From positions 1 to 64,000 of the forward strand of contig CAZPWT010000031.1 in NCBI GenBank assembly GCA_964590435.1: a DNA stretch of 64,000 nt, given 5' to 3'. Below the pieces are notes generated by a model that was given only the letters and a program-made list of their open reading frames with translations, searched no databases and was not told where the DNA came from. This document shows positions 49,407 to 58,562 of the stretch, in pieces. Within the stretch, counting starts at the first letter, position 1. Every line of letters starts with the position of its first letter. The stretch comes from WSZJ01 sp964590435 (GTDB lineage Bacteria; Planctomycetota; MHYJ01; WSZJ01). Made by a program: the position numbers and the translations under genes.

Positions 49407-51077
49407 GTGAGCCGCGTTTCACGGGGAGCGGGGCTGGCGATGGCGCTTCTGGCGCTCGGGGCGGCTCGCGCGGCCGCCGAGGAGAGTCCCTGGGTGGAGT
49501 TTGCGCGGTTCGAGGACGGGATGAAGACGCTGGCCGCGGACATGCCGGGGATCGCGGCGGTGCGCCCGATCGGGAAGTCGTCCGGGGGCCGGGACATCCT
49601 GCTGCTCACGATCGGGAGCGGAGCGGACGTCGACCGGCGGCCGGCGCTGCTCGTGGTGGGCGGGGTGGAGGGGGACGGGCTCGCGGGGACGGCGCTCGCG
49701 TTCGACGCGGTGAGTGGGCTCGTGCTTTCGGCTGACGAAAAAGTTCGGAAAGCGCTTTCCGAGCGGACGATCTACGTCATCCCGCGCCTGAATCCCGACG
49801 GAATCGAGCGGTTCTTCGCGGCGCTGAAGCGGCAGGACAGCGGAACGGCGCGAAAGTGGGACGAGGACCGCGACGGGAGCGACGACGAGGACGGGCCGGA
49901 CGACCTCGACGGCGACGGCGCGATCGTGACGATGCGCGTCGAAGACCCGGCGGGGGAGTGGGTCGCCGACGCCGTCGACGCGGGGTTCATGCGGAAGCCT
50001 GACCTGGCGCGCGGCGAGCGCGGGGCGTGGAGGATCCTCGCCGAGGGGAAAGATGACGACGGCGACGGCGCGCTCAACGAGGACGGCCCCGGCGGCGTCG
50101 ACCTCAACTCGAACTTCACGTGGAACTACCGCTTCCATGCGCCGCGCACCGGGCCGTTCCAGATGAGCGAGCCGGAGAGCCGGGCGCTGGCGGAGTTCGT
50201 TGCGGCGCACCCGAACATCGAAGCGGCGTTCACGTTCGCGTCGAACGACAACATCGTCCGGCAAGTCGCCCCTGCCGCGCCGCCGAATCCACTTCCCGAC
50301 CCGGGCAGCCCCGCGATGGGGCTGGATGCGGGGGACGTGCTGCCGCTGGCGCGGCTGGCGGAGTCGTACCGCGCGAAGTTCGGCCGCGAGCGCCGCGACC
50401 CGGCGCCGCTCCGCGAGGGGGGCGTGGCGGAGTGGCTGTACTTTCACTGGGGTTTGCTGTCGCTCGCGAACCCCGGGTGGACCGTGCCGTGGAAGCCCGC
50501 CGACCTCAAGGGCCTCCCGAACGAGGACGGGCCGGGGCGCGAAGCGCGCTGGGTGTTCCGGTGGACGAAGGAAGCGCGCCCGAAGGAGTGGGTGGAGTGG
50601 CACGCGATCGAGCACCCGGACTTCCCGGGGAAGAAGGTCGAGATCGGCGGGTGGAAGCCCTTCAGCATGGTCCTGCCGCAGGCCGCGGACCTGCCGGCGA
50701 TGGCGAAGAAGCACGGGGAAATCTTCGTCGAGATGCTGGACGCGTTCCCGCGGGTGGCGGTGAAGGGGGTGTCCGTGAAGAAGCTCGACGCGGCGCTCTG
50801 GGAGGTGACGGCGACGGTCGCCAACGACGGGGCGATGCTGCCCACGGCGCTGCGGCAGGGCGAACGCACCAGGCGGGCGCGGCCGGTGCGGGTGGATTTC
50901 GCCGCGGCGAAAGGCGAGCTGACCGCGGGGGACAGGATGACTCTCGTGCCGAGCCTCGCGGCCGGAGCGGTCAAGGAGCTCAAGTGGGTCGTGCACGCGG
51001 CAGAGGGGACCGAGGTCGAGATCAAGGCGGAAACCGACCGCGCCGGCGCGGCCTCGGCGAAGGCGGTGCTGAAATGA
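49407..51077 (+). CDS. M14-like protein lacking catalytic residues (pseudo-peptidase)
   Basis: A 556-aa secreted protein with GTG start and signal peptide SRVSRGAGLAMALLALGAARAAA. It resembles the next gene's M14 carboxypeptidase throughout, but the zinc motif HGNE is replaced (LLVVGGVEGDGLAG), the third zinc-ligand region reads FTFASNDN instead of TYHNAGG, and the catalytic Glu region reads LLSLANPGW instead of TNELWHEG. Asp-rich loops DEDRDGSDDEDGPDDLDGDG and DDDGDGALNEDGPGG suggest calcium binding. It is probably an inactive binding or scaffold partner. An ATG at 49440 is an alternative start. Confidence 0.85.
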   Translation: MSRVSRGAGLAMALLALGAARAAAEESPWVEFARFEDGMKTLAADMPGIAAVRPIGKSSGGRDILLLTIGSGADVDRRPALLVVGGVEGDGLAGTALAFDAVSGLVLSADEKVRKALSERTIYVIPRLNPDGIERFFAALKRQDSGTARKWDEDRDGSDDEDGPDDLDGDGAIVTMRVEDPAGEWVADAVDAGFMRKPDLARGERGAWRILAEGKDDDGDGALNEDGPGGVDLNSNFTWNYRFHAPRTGPFQMSEPESRALAEFVAAHPNIEAAFTFASNDNIVRQVAPAAPPNPLPDPGSPAMGLDAGDVLPLARLAESYRAKFGRERRDPAPLREGGVAEWLYFHWGLLSLANPGWTVPWKPADLKGLPNEDGPGREARWVFRWTKEARPKEWVEWHAIEHPDFPGKKVEIGGWKPFSMVLPQAADLPAMAKKHGEIFVEMLDAFPRVAVKGVSVKKLDAALWEVTATVANDGAMLPTALRQGERTRRARPVRVDFAAAKGELTAGDRMTLVPSLAAGAVKELKWVVHAAEGTEVEIKAETDRAGAASAKAVLK

Positions 51078-52804
51078 TCCGCAGGCTGCTGCTCGTGCTC
51101 GTCGCGGCTCTTCCCGCCGCGGCCCAGGACGACCTCGGCGCGCTCGGGGCGCCGCCCAACCCGAAGGTCGACGTCCGCTGGAACCGCTTCTACGACACGA
51201 AGGAAATCGGCGAGATCCTCGACCAGATGGGGGCGGCGTTCCCGCGGCTGGCGAAGCTGCACACGATCGGGACGACGGTGGGGGGGCGGTCGATCCGCGG
51301 GATCGAGATCACGAATTTCTCGAAGGGGGACCCGGCGCGGAAGGCGGGGTACTGGATCGACGGGAACATCCACGGGAACGAGGTGCAGGCGGCGGAAGCG
51401 TCGCTGTACACGGCGTGGTACCTGCTGGAGAACTACGGGCGGGTGGCGAAGATCACGGAGATGGTGGACGAGCGGGTGTTCTACATTTTCCCGACGATCA
51501 ACCCGGACGGCCGGGACTCGTTCCTGCACGACCCGAACGACGCGCATTCGTTGAGGAGCGGCATCCGGCCGTGGGACGAGGACGGGGACGGGCGGCTGGA
51601 CGAGGACGTGAACGACGACCTGGACGGGGACGGGAACATCGTGCAGATGCGCCGCCGGAATGCGCACGGGCGGTGGAAGAAGCACCCGCAGGAGCCGCGG
51701 CTGATGGTGCCGTGCGAGCCGGACGAGGAAGGGGAGTTCGACCGGCTGGGGGAGGAGGGGCTGGACAACGACGGGGACGGGCAGGTGAACGAGGACGGCC
51801 CGGGCGGGTACGACCCGAACCGGAACTGGCCGACGGACTGGCAGCCGCCGTACGTGCAGCACGGGTCGCACGACTTCCCGTTCTCCCTGCCGGAGACGCG
51901 GGCGGTGGGGAAGTTCGTGATGGAGCATCCGAACATCGCGGGGGCGCAGACCTACCACAACGCGGGCGGGATGATCCTGCGGCCGCCGGGGCAGCAGAAC
52001 GCGAACGTCCCGGGCGGGGACGTGGCGGTGTTCGACGCGATCGGGAAGAAGGGCGAGCAGATGCTCCCCGGCTACCGGTACATGATCCTCTGGCGCGACC
52101 TGTACGTCGTGTGGGGCGGCGAGATCGACTGGCTGTACTTCGGCCGCGGCATCGTGACGTTCACGAACGAGCTGTGGCACGAGGGCAACCTGTTCCGCGG
52201 CCCGAACGCCGGCATCGGCGCGGACACGCGCGAGGACCGCGCGAAGTTCAACCAGCTCCTGCTGATGCGGGACGCGTTCGTGGAGTGGAAGCCCTACAAG
52301 CACCCCACGTACGGCGAGATCGAGATCGGCGGCTTCAAGAAGAACTTCGGGCGCACGCCGCCGTCGTTCCTGCTCGAGGAAGAATGCCACCGGAACATGG
52401 CGTTCACGCTCTACCACGCCGACCAGATGCCGAAGCTCTCGCTCGACGCGCCGCAGGTCCGCGCGCTGGGCGACGGCCTCTTCGCCGTCCGCGTCTCCGC
52501 CCGCAACGCCCGCATGATCCCTTCCCGCACCGCCCAGGACGCCGCCCTGAGGATCAACGCGCAGGACCAGTTCACGATCGCGGGCGACGGAATCACGGCG
52601 CTTTCCGCCGGCGTCGTCCTCGACCGCGACTTCAACCGCGTCGAACCCTCGAAGGGCAAGCCGTCCCGCATCCGGATCGACGGCGTTCCCGGCATGGGAG
52701 AGACGACGGTCGAGTGGGTGGTAAAGGGCTCCGGCAAGTTCCGGGTCTCCCTGGATTCCGCGAAAGGCGGCGTCGTGGAGATCGAGGCCAAACTCCCGCA
52801 GTAG
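51074..52804 (+). CDS. M14 family zinc carboxypeptidase
   Basis: A 576-aa secreted peptidase (signal peptide MIRRLLLVLVAALPAAAQ) overlapping the previous gene by ATGA. Zinc site: HGNE in YWIDGNIHGNEVQAAEASLYTAWYLLENYG and the His in AQTYHNAGGMILRPPG; catalytic Glu in TFTNELWHEGNLF; the substrate motif DPNRNWP. Asp-rich DEDGDGRLDEDVNDDLDGDGN and DNDGDGQVNEDGPGG loops resemble calcium sites. A C-terminal beta domain (about 450-576) follows. Located behind a peptide importer, it could trim external peptides before uptake (inference). Confidence 0.93.
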   Translation: MIRRLLLVLVAALPAAAQDDLGALGAPPNPKVDVRWNRFYDTKEIGEILDQMGAAFPRLAKLHTIGTTVGGRSIRGIEITNFSKGDPARKAGYWIDGNIHGNEVQAAEASLYTAWYLLENYGRVAKITEMVDERVFYIFPTINPDGRDSFLHDPNDAHSLRSGIRPWDEDGDGRLDEDVNDDLDGDGNIVQMRRRNAHGRWKKHPQEPRLMVPCEPDEEGEFDRLGEEGLDNDGDGQVNEDGPGGYDPNRNWPTDWQPPYVQHGSHDFPFSLPETRAVGKFVMEHPNIAGAQTYHNAGGMILRPPGQQNANVPGGDVAVFDAIGKKGEQMLPGYRYMILWRDLYVVWGGEIDWLYFGRGIVTFTNELWHEGNLFRGPNAGIGADTREDRAKFNQLLLMRDAFVEWKPYKHPTYGEIEIGGFKKNFGRTPPSFLLEEECHRNMAFTLYHADQMPKLSLDAPQVRALGDGLFAVRVSARNARMIPSRTAQDAALRINAQDQFTIAGDGITALSAGVVLDRDFNRVEPSKGKPSRIRIDGVPGMGETTVEWVVKGSGKFRVSLDSAKGGVVEIEAKLPQ

Positions 52805-52859
52805 GTCACGTTGCCCGCCTCCGCGCGGTAGAGTGGGGCGCCGACTGGCGGAGCCCCGG

Positions 52860-55760
52860 ATGCCCTTCGAACAACAGCTTCTGTTCGCCCTGCTCGCCCT
52901 CGAGTGGAACCGCTGTACGCCGGAGCAGCTCGCGCAGGCTTTCGCGGTGTGGCTGGGGGAGCGGAAGGACCCCGTCGCGCCCGCGGACGGCCTCGTCGCA
53001 CGGCTCTGCCGCGAGTGCGACATCGCGGAAGCGGAGCGCACCATCCTCCTCGAGTCCGTCGGCGGTAACGCCCCGCGCCCCGAACTCGACCCTTCGCTCC
53101 GCGCGATGCTGATTTCACTCTGCCCCGATCCCTCCATCGCCGACTGGCTCCGCGACTACCGCGCGGGGCGCCCTCCCGAGCCCGAATTCGAGCCGGCCCC
53201 GCGCGACCGCCGCTACGAGCTCGGCGCCGAAATCGCCCGCGGCGGCCTCGGCCGCGTCGTCGAGGCCCACGACGCCGACCTCGACCGCGAAATCGCCGTC
53301 AAGCTCCTCCTCGAGGGAAACTCGCGCACCGTCGTCGAGCGGTTCCTGCGCGAAGCGCGCATCACGGCCGCCCTCGACCACCCGAACATCGTCCCCGTCC
53401 ACGATTTCGGCGTCCTCCCCGCGCCGGACGGGTCGAAGCGGATGTTCCTGTGCATGAAGCGCGTGCGCGGCCGCGACCTGCTGTCGCTTCTGCGCTCGAT
53501 GGCCGCCGGCGAGCCCGGCGTGCGCGAGGCCTGGTCGCGCGCGCGGCTGCTCGGCGTCTTCCAGGGCGTATGCCAGGGGATGGCGTACGCGCACTCGCAG
53601 GGCGTCGTGCACCGCGACCTGAAGCCCGGCAACGTCATGATCGGCGACTACGGCGAGACGTACATCGTGGACTGGGGGCTGGCGAAGCGCCACGGCGAGG
53701 ACGAGCCTGCGGCCCATGCCGTGGAGCGCTCGTCGGGCGCGTGGGAGAGCCCGGACGCGACGTCGCTGACGATCGTGGGCCAGATCATCGGCACGCCGGC
53801 GTACATGCCGCCCGAGCAGGCGGAAGGCCGCCTTGCGGACATGGACGAACGCGGCGACGTCTACTCGCTCGGCGCGATCCTGTACGCCATCCTGACCTGG
53901 CAGCCGCCCTTCGACGGCGCCAGCAGCAAGGTGCTCGAGGAGGTCATCGCCGGGCGCGTCCACCGTCCCTCGGAGCGCGTCGAGCGTGCGCGAGTCCTCG
54001 GCCGTCAGGTCCCCGACCCCGTCCCCGCCGCGCTCGAGGCGATCTGCCTGCGCGCCATGGCCTGCCGGCGCGAGGACCGCTACCCCTCGGCGCGCGCCCT
54101 GCACGACGACATCCAGCTCTTCCTCGAAGGCATCAAGGAACGCGAGCGCAGGGCCGAGGAGGCGACGCGGCGGTGCGCCGAGGGCGCGGAGCAGAAGCGG
54201 CGGTACCTGGCGCTCCGCTCGGAAGCGCAGGATGCGCGGCAGAGCGCCGAGAGGATCTCCCTCGGCTACGCGACCGCTTCCGCCGAGGACCGCGCCAACC
54301 TCTGGCGGTTCGAGTCGCGAGCCGAGGAGCTCACCGAGGAGGCCGCGGACGCCTTCTCTCGTGCCTCGCTCGAGTTCGGGCTCGCCCTGGAGGCCGACCC
54401 GGACCGGCGCGAGGCGCACGACGGGAGATGCGACCTGATCCTCGAGCGGTTGCTGGATGCCGAGCGGAGGCGCGACCGCCAGGAGCTCACGGCGCAACGC
54501 CACGCCCTCGCGCAGGCCGACCGGTTCGGGACGTATCAGCGGCGGCTCGAGGCCCCTGGCCGGCTGACGCTTCGCGTGTTCGCCTATTCCTGCGACTGCC
54601 TCAGGCCCGCGTCGGTGAAGGGATTCCGCGTGGAGTTCGACGAAGCCACGCTCGTCACGTGGACCGATGGCCGCCCCGTGCCGGGACAGCCGCCGTCCCC
54701 GGATGCGCGCCCGGTTCCCGCGACGCGAGTCCTGCCCGCCGGGGCCCGGTGGGGGCACGCGCCGGATTGCGCGCGCGAAGAACTGAAGGGCGTGGAGGTG
54801 CGCATCCGCCGCTATGAGGAGGTGAAGCGGCGGCTCGTCCCGGGGGAGGAGAAGCTGCTCGGAGTCTCCCCGATGTGCGATGTCGAACTCGCGCCGGGGT
54901 CGTGGCGCTGCGAGGTGATCCCGCCTGCCGGGTCCGGGCTAGCCCCCGCGATTGTCCCCGTCAACATGGAACGCGGGGGGACCTGGACGCAGGACGTCGT
55001 GCTGTACCCGGCCAACCGAATTCCCGAGGGATTCGTCCTCGTCACGGGCGGCCCTTTCATCTTCGGCGGGGCCTGGGCCGGTGGAAATCCCCACCGGACG
55101 GCCGTGACGCAGGACGTCTTCGTGGCGCGCTTCCATGTGACCCTCGGGGAGTACCTCGAATTCCTCAACGACCTCGTGTCCGCGGGGCTGGCAGACGAGG
55201 CGGCGCGCCGGCAATTGCGGGGCACGGAGGGGCCGTACCTGGAGTGCGTGGAGGGGAAGTACCGGCTCTCCTCCGGGAAATTCCTGAACACGACCCTGCA
55301 ATGGGATCCGGATTGGCCGGCCATCGGCATGACCTGGCACGACGCGCTGGCCTACGCGGCGTGGAAGTCCCGCCGCGACGGGCGCGTCTACCGGTTGCTG
55401 CACGAAGAGGAATTCGAGAAGGCGTCGCGCGGCGTGGACGGGAGGACGTTCTCGTTCGGGAACCGGTACGAGCCGAGCTTCTCGCACTCCGGCGTCTCGA
55501 ATCTCTCGCCGCTCGGTCCGCGGCCCGTGGGGACGTTCCCGATCGACGAGTCGCCCTACGGCGTCCGCGACACGAATGGGTGCTCGATGGCGTGGGGGTT
55601 CAACGCCGGGTACGACCAGTTCCGGACCAGCCGCTCGATCCGCGGCGGCTACTGGGCCGCCGGCTGGGCCCGCTGCGCCAGCTCCGTGCACGGCGGGGCG
55701 CTGCCCGGGAATTTCCGGGACCACCTCGGTCTCCGGCTCGCCGTCTCGCCGGTCGCCTGA
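52860..55760 (+). CDS. Ser/Thr protein kinase fused to FGE-sulfatase (formylglycine-generating-enzyme-like) domain
   Basis: A 966-aa cytosolic protein. A helical N-terminal region (1-115) precedes a Hanks-type kinase (about 118-420) with ARGGLGRV, catalytic HRDLKPGNVM, VDWGLA in place of DFG, and GTPAYMPPEQA. A coiled-coil linker (IKERERRAEEATRRCAEGAEQKRR) follows, then a beta-rich linker, and a C-terminal FGE-sulfatase domain (about 720-966): FVLVTGGPFIFGG, MTWHDALAYAAWKSRRDGRVYRLLHEEEFEKASRG, GVRDTNGCSMAW, SIRGGYWAAGWARC, GLRLAVSP. The active-site Cys pair of true FGE is not convincingly present, so it is likely a binding module. This fusion is typical of Planctomycetota. Confidence 0.92.
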   Translation: MPFEQQLLFALLALEWNRCTPEQLAQAFAVWLGERKDPVAPADGLVARLCRECDIAEAERTILLESVGGNAPRPELDPSLRAMLISLCPDPSIADWLRDYRAGRPPEPEFEPAPRDRRYELGAEIARGGLGRVVEAHDADLDREIAVKLLLEGNSRTVVERFLREARITAALDHPNIVPVHDFGVLPAPDGSKRMFLCMKRVRGRDLLSLLRSMAAGEPGVREAWSRARLLGVFQGVCQGMAYAHSQGVVHRDLKPGNVMIGDYGETYIVDWGLAKRHGEDEPAAHAVERSSGAWESPDATSLTIVGQIIGTPAYMPPEQAEGRLADMDERGDVYSLGAILYAILTWQPPFDGASSKVLEEVIAGRVHRPSERVERARVLGRQVPDPVPAALEAICLRAMACRREDRYPSARALHDDIQLFLEGIKERERRAEEATRRCAEGAEQKRRYLALRSEAQDARQSAERISLGYATASAEDRANLWRFESRAEELTEEAADAFSRASLEFGLALEADPDRREAHDGRCDLILERLLDAERRRDRQELTAQRHALAQADRFGTYQRRLEAPGRLTLRVFAYSCDCLRPASVKGFRVEFDEATLVTWTDGRPVPGQPPSPDARPVPATRVLPAGARWGHAPDCAREELKGVEVRIRRYEEVKRRLVPGEEKLLGVSPMCDVELAPGSWRCEVIPPAGSGLAPAIVPVNMERGGTWTQDVVLYPANRIPEGFVLVTGGPFIFGGAWAGGNPHRTAVTQDVFVARFHVTLGEYLEFLNDLVSAGLADEAARRQLRGTEGPYLECVEGKYRLSSGKFLNTTLQWDPDWPAIGMTWHDALAYAAWKSRRDGRVYRLLHEEEFEKASRGVDGRTFSFGNRYEPSFSHSGVSNLSPLGPRPVGTFPIDESPYGVRDTNGCSMAWGFNAGYDQFRTSRSIRGGYWAAGWARCASSVHGGALPGNFRDHLGLRLAVSPVA

Positions 55761-55776
55761 ACTCCCGCCGCGGGCC

Positions 55777-56787
55777 CTACCGACCGATCGCCAGCCGCGC
55801 CGGACTCGGCGTCTCGACGATCTTCACGTCCGCGAACCCCGCTTCCTTCAGCCACGCCCGGTACTCCGCTTCCGTGTACGTGCTCCCGTGCTTCGTGTGC
55901 AGCATCATGTTCATCGCGAACATCAGCCCGAACGGCGGGCCGCTCCGGTCGTCGTTCACGATGAAGTCGTTCACCACGAGCGAGCCGCCCTTCTTGAGCG
56001 CCTTGCGGAACTTCCGGAAGATGCCCACGTTCGTCTCCGGGCTCTCCTGGTGCGCGATGTGCGAGTAGACCACCACGTCCCACGCCGCCGTCCCGTAGTC
56101 GAGCTTGTGGATGTCGCCGTCCATGGTCTTGAAGCGGTCCCCGACGCCGCAGGACCCGACGATGCGGCGGGCGATGCCGTTCACGCCGGGCCAGTCGGCC
56201 TGCGTCGCCGTCGCTTTCGGATTCGCCTGGAGCAACACCGCCGAGAACGCCCCTGACCCGCCGCCGACGTCCAGGATCGACGCGGGGCCCGCGGCCGCGA
56301 AGTTCAGCGCCTGCACCGTGGCCTGCGCGCTCGGCACCGCCAGCGGCGCAATCGCCGGGACCAGCTCGTGCCAGAACGGGTTGTCCTCAACGTCCGGCAA
56401 CGGAGGCAACGTCGAGCCCCCCGCCTTCACCGCTTCCGGTAGCTTCGCCCAGTCGCTCGTCGCGAAGTCCTTGATCATCAGCTTCGCGAACGCCCCGAGA
56501 TACGGCGGCTTCCCTTCGACGAGGAACGCCGTCGCCTCCGGCGAGTTCGCGTACTTCCCGTCCGAAACCGTGAGCAGCCCGAGCCCCGTCAGGCCGTCCA
56601 GCAGGGCCTTCATGCCGCGAAGGGCCGTCCCGGTGGCCTTCGCGAGGGCTTCCGGCGTCCGCGCGCCCTTCTCGACGTGCGTGAACAGCGAAAGCGACGC
56701 CCCCGCGCCCAGGAAAGCGGAGGCCCAGGACCCGGTGATGAGCTGCATGATTCCGGCGGGGGAAGGAGGGGGGGCGGGGTGCGTCAT
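55777..56787 (-). CDS. SAM-dependent O-methyltransferase (acetylserotonin/COMT-like)
   Basis: A 336-aa class I methyltransferase. The N-terminal winged-helix dimerisation domain (LITGSWASAFLGAGASLSLFTHVEKGARTPEALAKATGTALRGMKALLDGLTGLGLL) is followed by the SAM domain with motif I ASILDVGGGSGAFSAVLL, then DRFKTMDGDIHKLDYG, DVVVYSHIAHQESPE and KGGSLVVNDFIVND. This layout is that of plant-COMT-like bacterial O-methyltransferases of secondary or quinone metabolism; the substrate is unknown. ATG 56787 is chosen by the domain start, with GAGGCACC upstream. It ends 16 nt after the convergent kinase gene. Confidence 0.9.
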   Translation of the reverse strand: MTHPAPPPSPAGIMQLITGSWASAFLGAGASLSLFTHVEKGARTPEALAKATGTALRGMKALLDGLTGLGLLTVSDGKYANSPEATAFLVEGKPPYLGAFAKLMIKDFATSDWAKLPEAVKAGGSTLPPLPDVEDNPFWHELVPAIAPLAVPSAQATVQALNFAAAGPASILDVGGGSGAFSAVLLQANPKATATQADWPGVNGIARRIVGSCGVGDRFKTMDGDIHKLDYGTAAWDVVVYSHIAHQESPETNVGIFRKFRKALKKGGSLVVNDFIVNDDRSGPPFGLMFAMNMMLHTKHGSTYTEAEYRAWLKEAGFADVKIVETPSPARLAIGR

Positions 56788-56940
56788 GGCGGTGCCTCGA
56801 AGTTGGTGGGTGAAGTGGCAAATCCTATCCGGGACATTTCGAACCTCGCGGGAATTTTCGCGATGAAGGGGCATGGGAAACCTGCTCGCTGCAGTCCTGC
56901 GACCACGACCTCCTGCGCCGAAGCGCTGAGGCGTGTCGTC

Positions 56941-57042
56941 CCTTGCCCTTGCCCTTTCCCTTGCCCGGCAGTCCGGAGGCCGGGTCGCCGGCGAAAGGCA
57001 GGCAAAGGCAAGGGAAAGGGAAAGGGCAAGGGAAAGGGCAAG
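56941..57042. repeat. Low-complexity inverted repeat (CCCTTGCCCTTTCC / GGAAAGGGCAAGGG)
   Basis: A left block 56941-56966 of CCTTGCC/CCTTTCC words and a right block 57003-57042 of the complementary AAGGGAAAGGGCAAGG words can fold back on each other around a GC-rich loop. It lies in the 341-nt gene-free interval 56788-57128 between the divergent methyltransferase and proS genes; nothing else is visible there apart from the proS ribosome binding site. Confidence 0.7.
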
Positions 57043-57128
57043 GAAACGCGACGGCTTCCGCTCTCGTTGACAACCCCCTCCCCCCCATGTTGACTGACCC
57101 CCCCTTCTCACATTTCCAGAGGAATTCC

Positions 57129-58562
57129 ATGGCCGACAACATCACCACCCGCGCGAAGGATTTCCCGGAGTGGTACCAGGACGTCATCCGCGCCGCCGAC
57201 CTCGCCGAGCCGGCGATCGTCGTCAAGGGCGCCATGGTCATCAAGCCGAACGGCTACGCGATCTGGGAGAAGATCCAGCGCGAGCTCGACGGGCGCTTCA
57301 AGGCGACCGGCCACAAGAACGCGTACTTCCCGATGTTCATCCCGGAGTCGTTCCTGAAGAAGGAAGCCGAGCACGTCGAGGGGTTCAGCCCGGAGCTCGC
57401 GGTCGTCACGATCGGCGGCGGCAAGGAGCTCGAGGAGCGCTACGTCGTGCGGCCGACGTCGGAGACGATCATCGGGCACTTCTTCAACAAGTGGATCAAG
57501 ACGCACCGCGACCTGCCGATGCTGATCAACCAGTGGGCGAACGTGGTGCGGTGGGAGCTGCGGACGCGGATGTTCCTGCGGACGAGCGAGTTCCTCTGGC
57601 AGGAAGGGCACACGGCACACGCGACGCACGAGGAATCGCTGCAGGAAGTCCTGCGGATGCTCGACGTGTACGCGGACTTCGCCGAGAACGTGATGGCGAT
57701 GCCGGTGATCCGCGGCGAGAAGACGATGAACGAGAAGTTCGCCGGCGCGCTGAAGTCGTACTGCATCGAGGGGCTGATGCAGAACGGCTGGGCGCTCCAG
57801 GCCGGGACGAGCCACGATCTCGGGCAGAACTTCGGGAAGGCGTTCGACGTGAAGTTCCAGACGGCGGCGGGGCAGAGCGAGTACGTGTGGCAGACGTCGT
57901 GGGGAGTCTCGACGCGCCTCATCGGCGGGCTGATCATGACGCACTCGGACGACGCAGGCCTCGTCTGCCCGCCGAAGCTCGCGCCGTACCACGTCGTCAT
58001 CATCCCGATCTTCAAGACGCCGGAGGAAAAGGCCGCGACGGCCGAGGTCGGCCGCAAGCTCGCGGCGGACCTGACCGCAAAGGGCCTCACCGTCGTGTTC
58101 GACGACCGCGACGACCGCCCGGGCTCCAAGTACTTCGAGTGGGAGCGCAAGGGCTCCTGCTGCCGCGTCGAGATCGGGCCGAAGGACCTCGAGAAAAAGA
58201 GCTACGCCTTCAAGCGCCGCGACGTGGAGAAAAAGGAGTTCGCGCCGCTCGACGGCGCGGTCGCCCACATCACCGGCCAGCTCGACCAGATGCAGAAGGA
58301 CTTGTTCAACAAGGCGAAGAAGTACCGCGACGAGAACACGAAGAAGATCGACTCGTGGGACGACTTCAAGGCGCTCCACGAGGGCGTCGGCGGCTTCTCC
58401 AGCTGCCACTGGTGCGGCGACGGGAAGTGCGAGGCGCAGGTGAAGGAGGAGACGAAGGTGACGATCCGGTGCATCCCGCTGAACAACGCGAAGGAGGCGG
58501 GGAAGTGCATCAAGTGCGGGCGGCCGAGCGAGCAGCGGGTGCTGTTCGCGAGGGCGTACTAA
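57129..58562 (+). CDS. proS: Prolyl-tRNA synthetase, archaeal/eukaryotic type
   Basis: A 477-aa class II synthetase that charges tRNAPro. It lacks the bacterial editing insertion and has the ProS type-3 form: motif 2 RWELRTRMFLRTSEFLWQEGHTAHAT, PTSETIIGHFFNKWI, and motif 3 region TSWGVSTRLIGGLIMTHSDDAGLVCPPKLAP. The C-terminal zinc-binding domain is present with CHWCGDGKCE and CIKCG, and the chain ends in Tyr as is usual for this type. AGAGGA precedes the ATG at 57129. Its 3' end overlaps the convergent sirtuin gene by 4 nt. Confidence 0.97.
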   Translation: MADNITTRAKDFPEWYQDVIRAADLAEPAIVVKGAMVIKPNGYAIWEKIQRELDGRFKATGHKNAYFPMFIPESFLKKEAEHVEGFSPELAVVTIGGGKELEERYVVRPTSETIIGHFFNKWIKTHRDLPMLINQWANVVRWELRTRMFLRTSEFLWQEGHTAHATHEESLQEVLRMLDVYADFAENVMAMPVIRGEKTMNEKFAGALKSYCIEGLMQNGWALQAGTSHDLGQNFGKAFDVKFQTAAGQSEYVWQTSWGVSTRLIGGLIMTHSDDAGLVCPPKLAPYHVVIIPIFKTPEEKAATAEVGRKLAADLTAKGLTVVFDDRDDRPGSKYFEWERKGSCCRVEIGPKDLEKKSYAFKRRDVEKKEFAPLDGAVAHITGQLDQMQKDLFNKAKKYRDENTKKIDSWDDFKALHEGVGGFSSCHWCGDGKCEAQVKEETKVTIRCIPLNNAKEAGKCIKCGRPSEQRVLFARAY

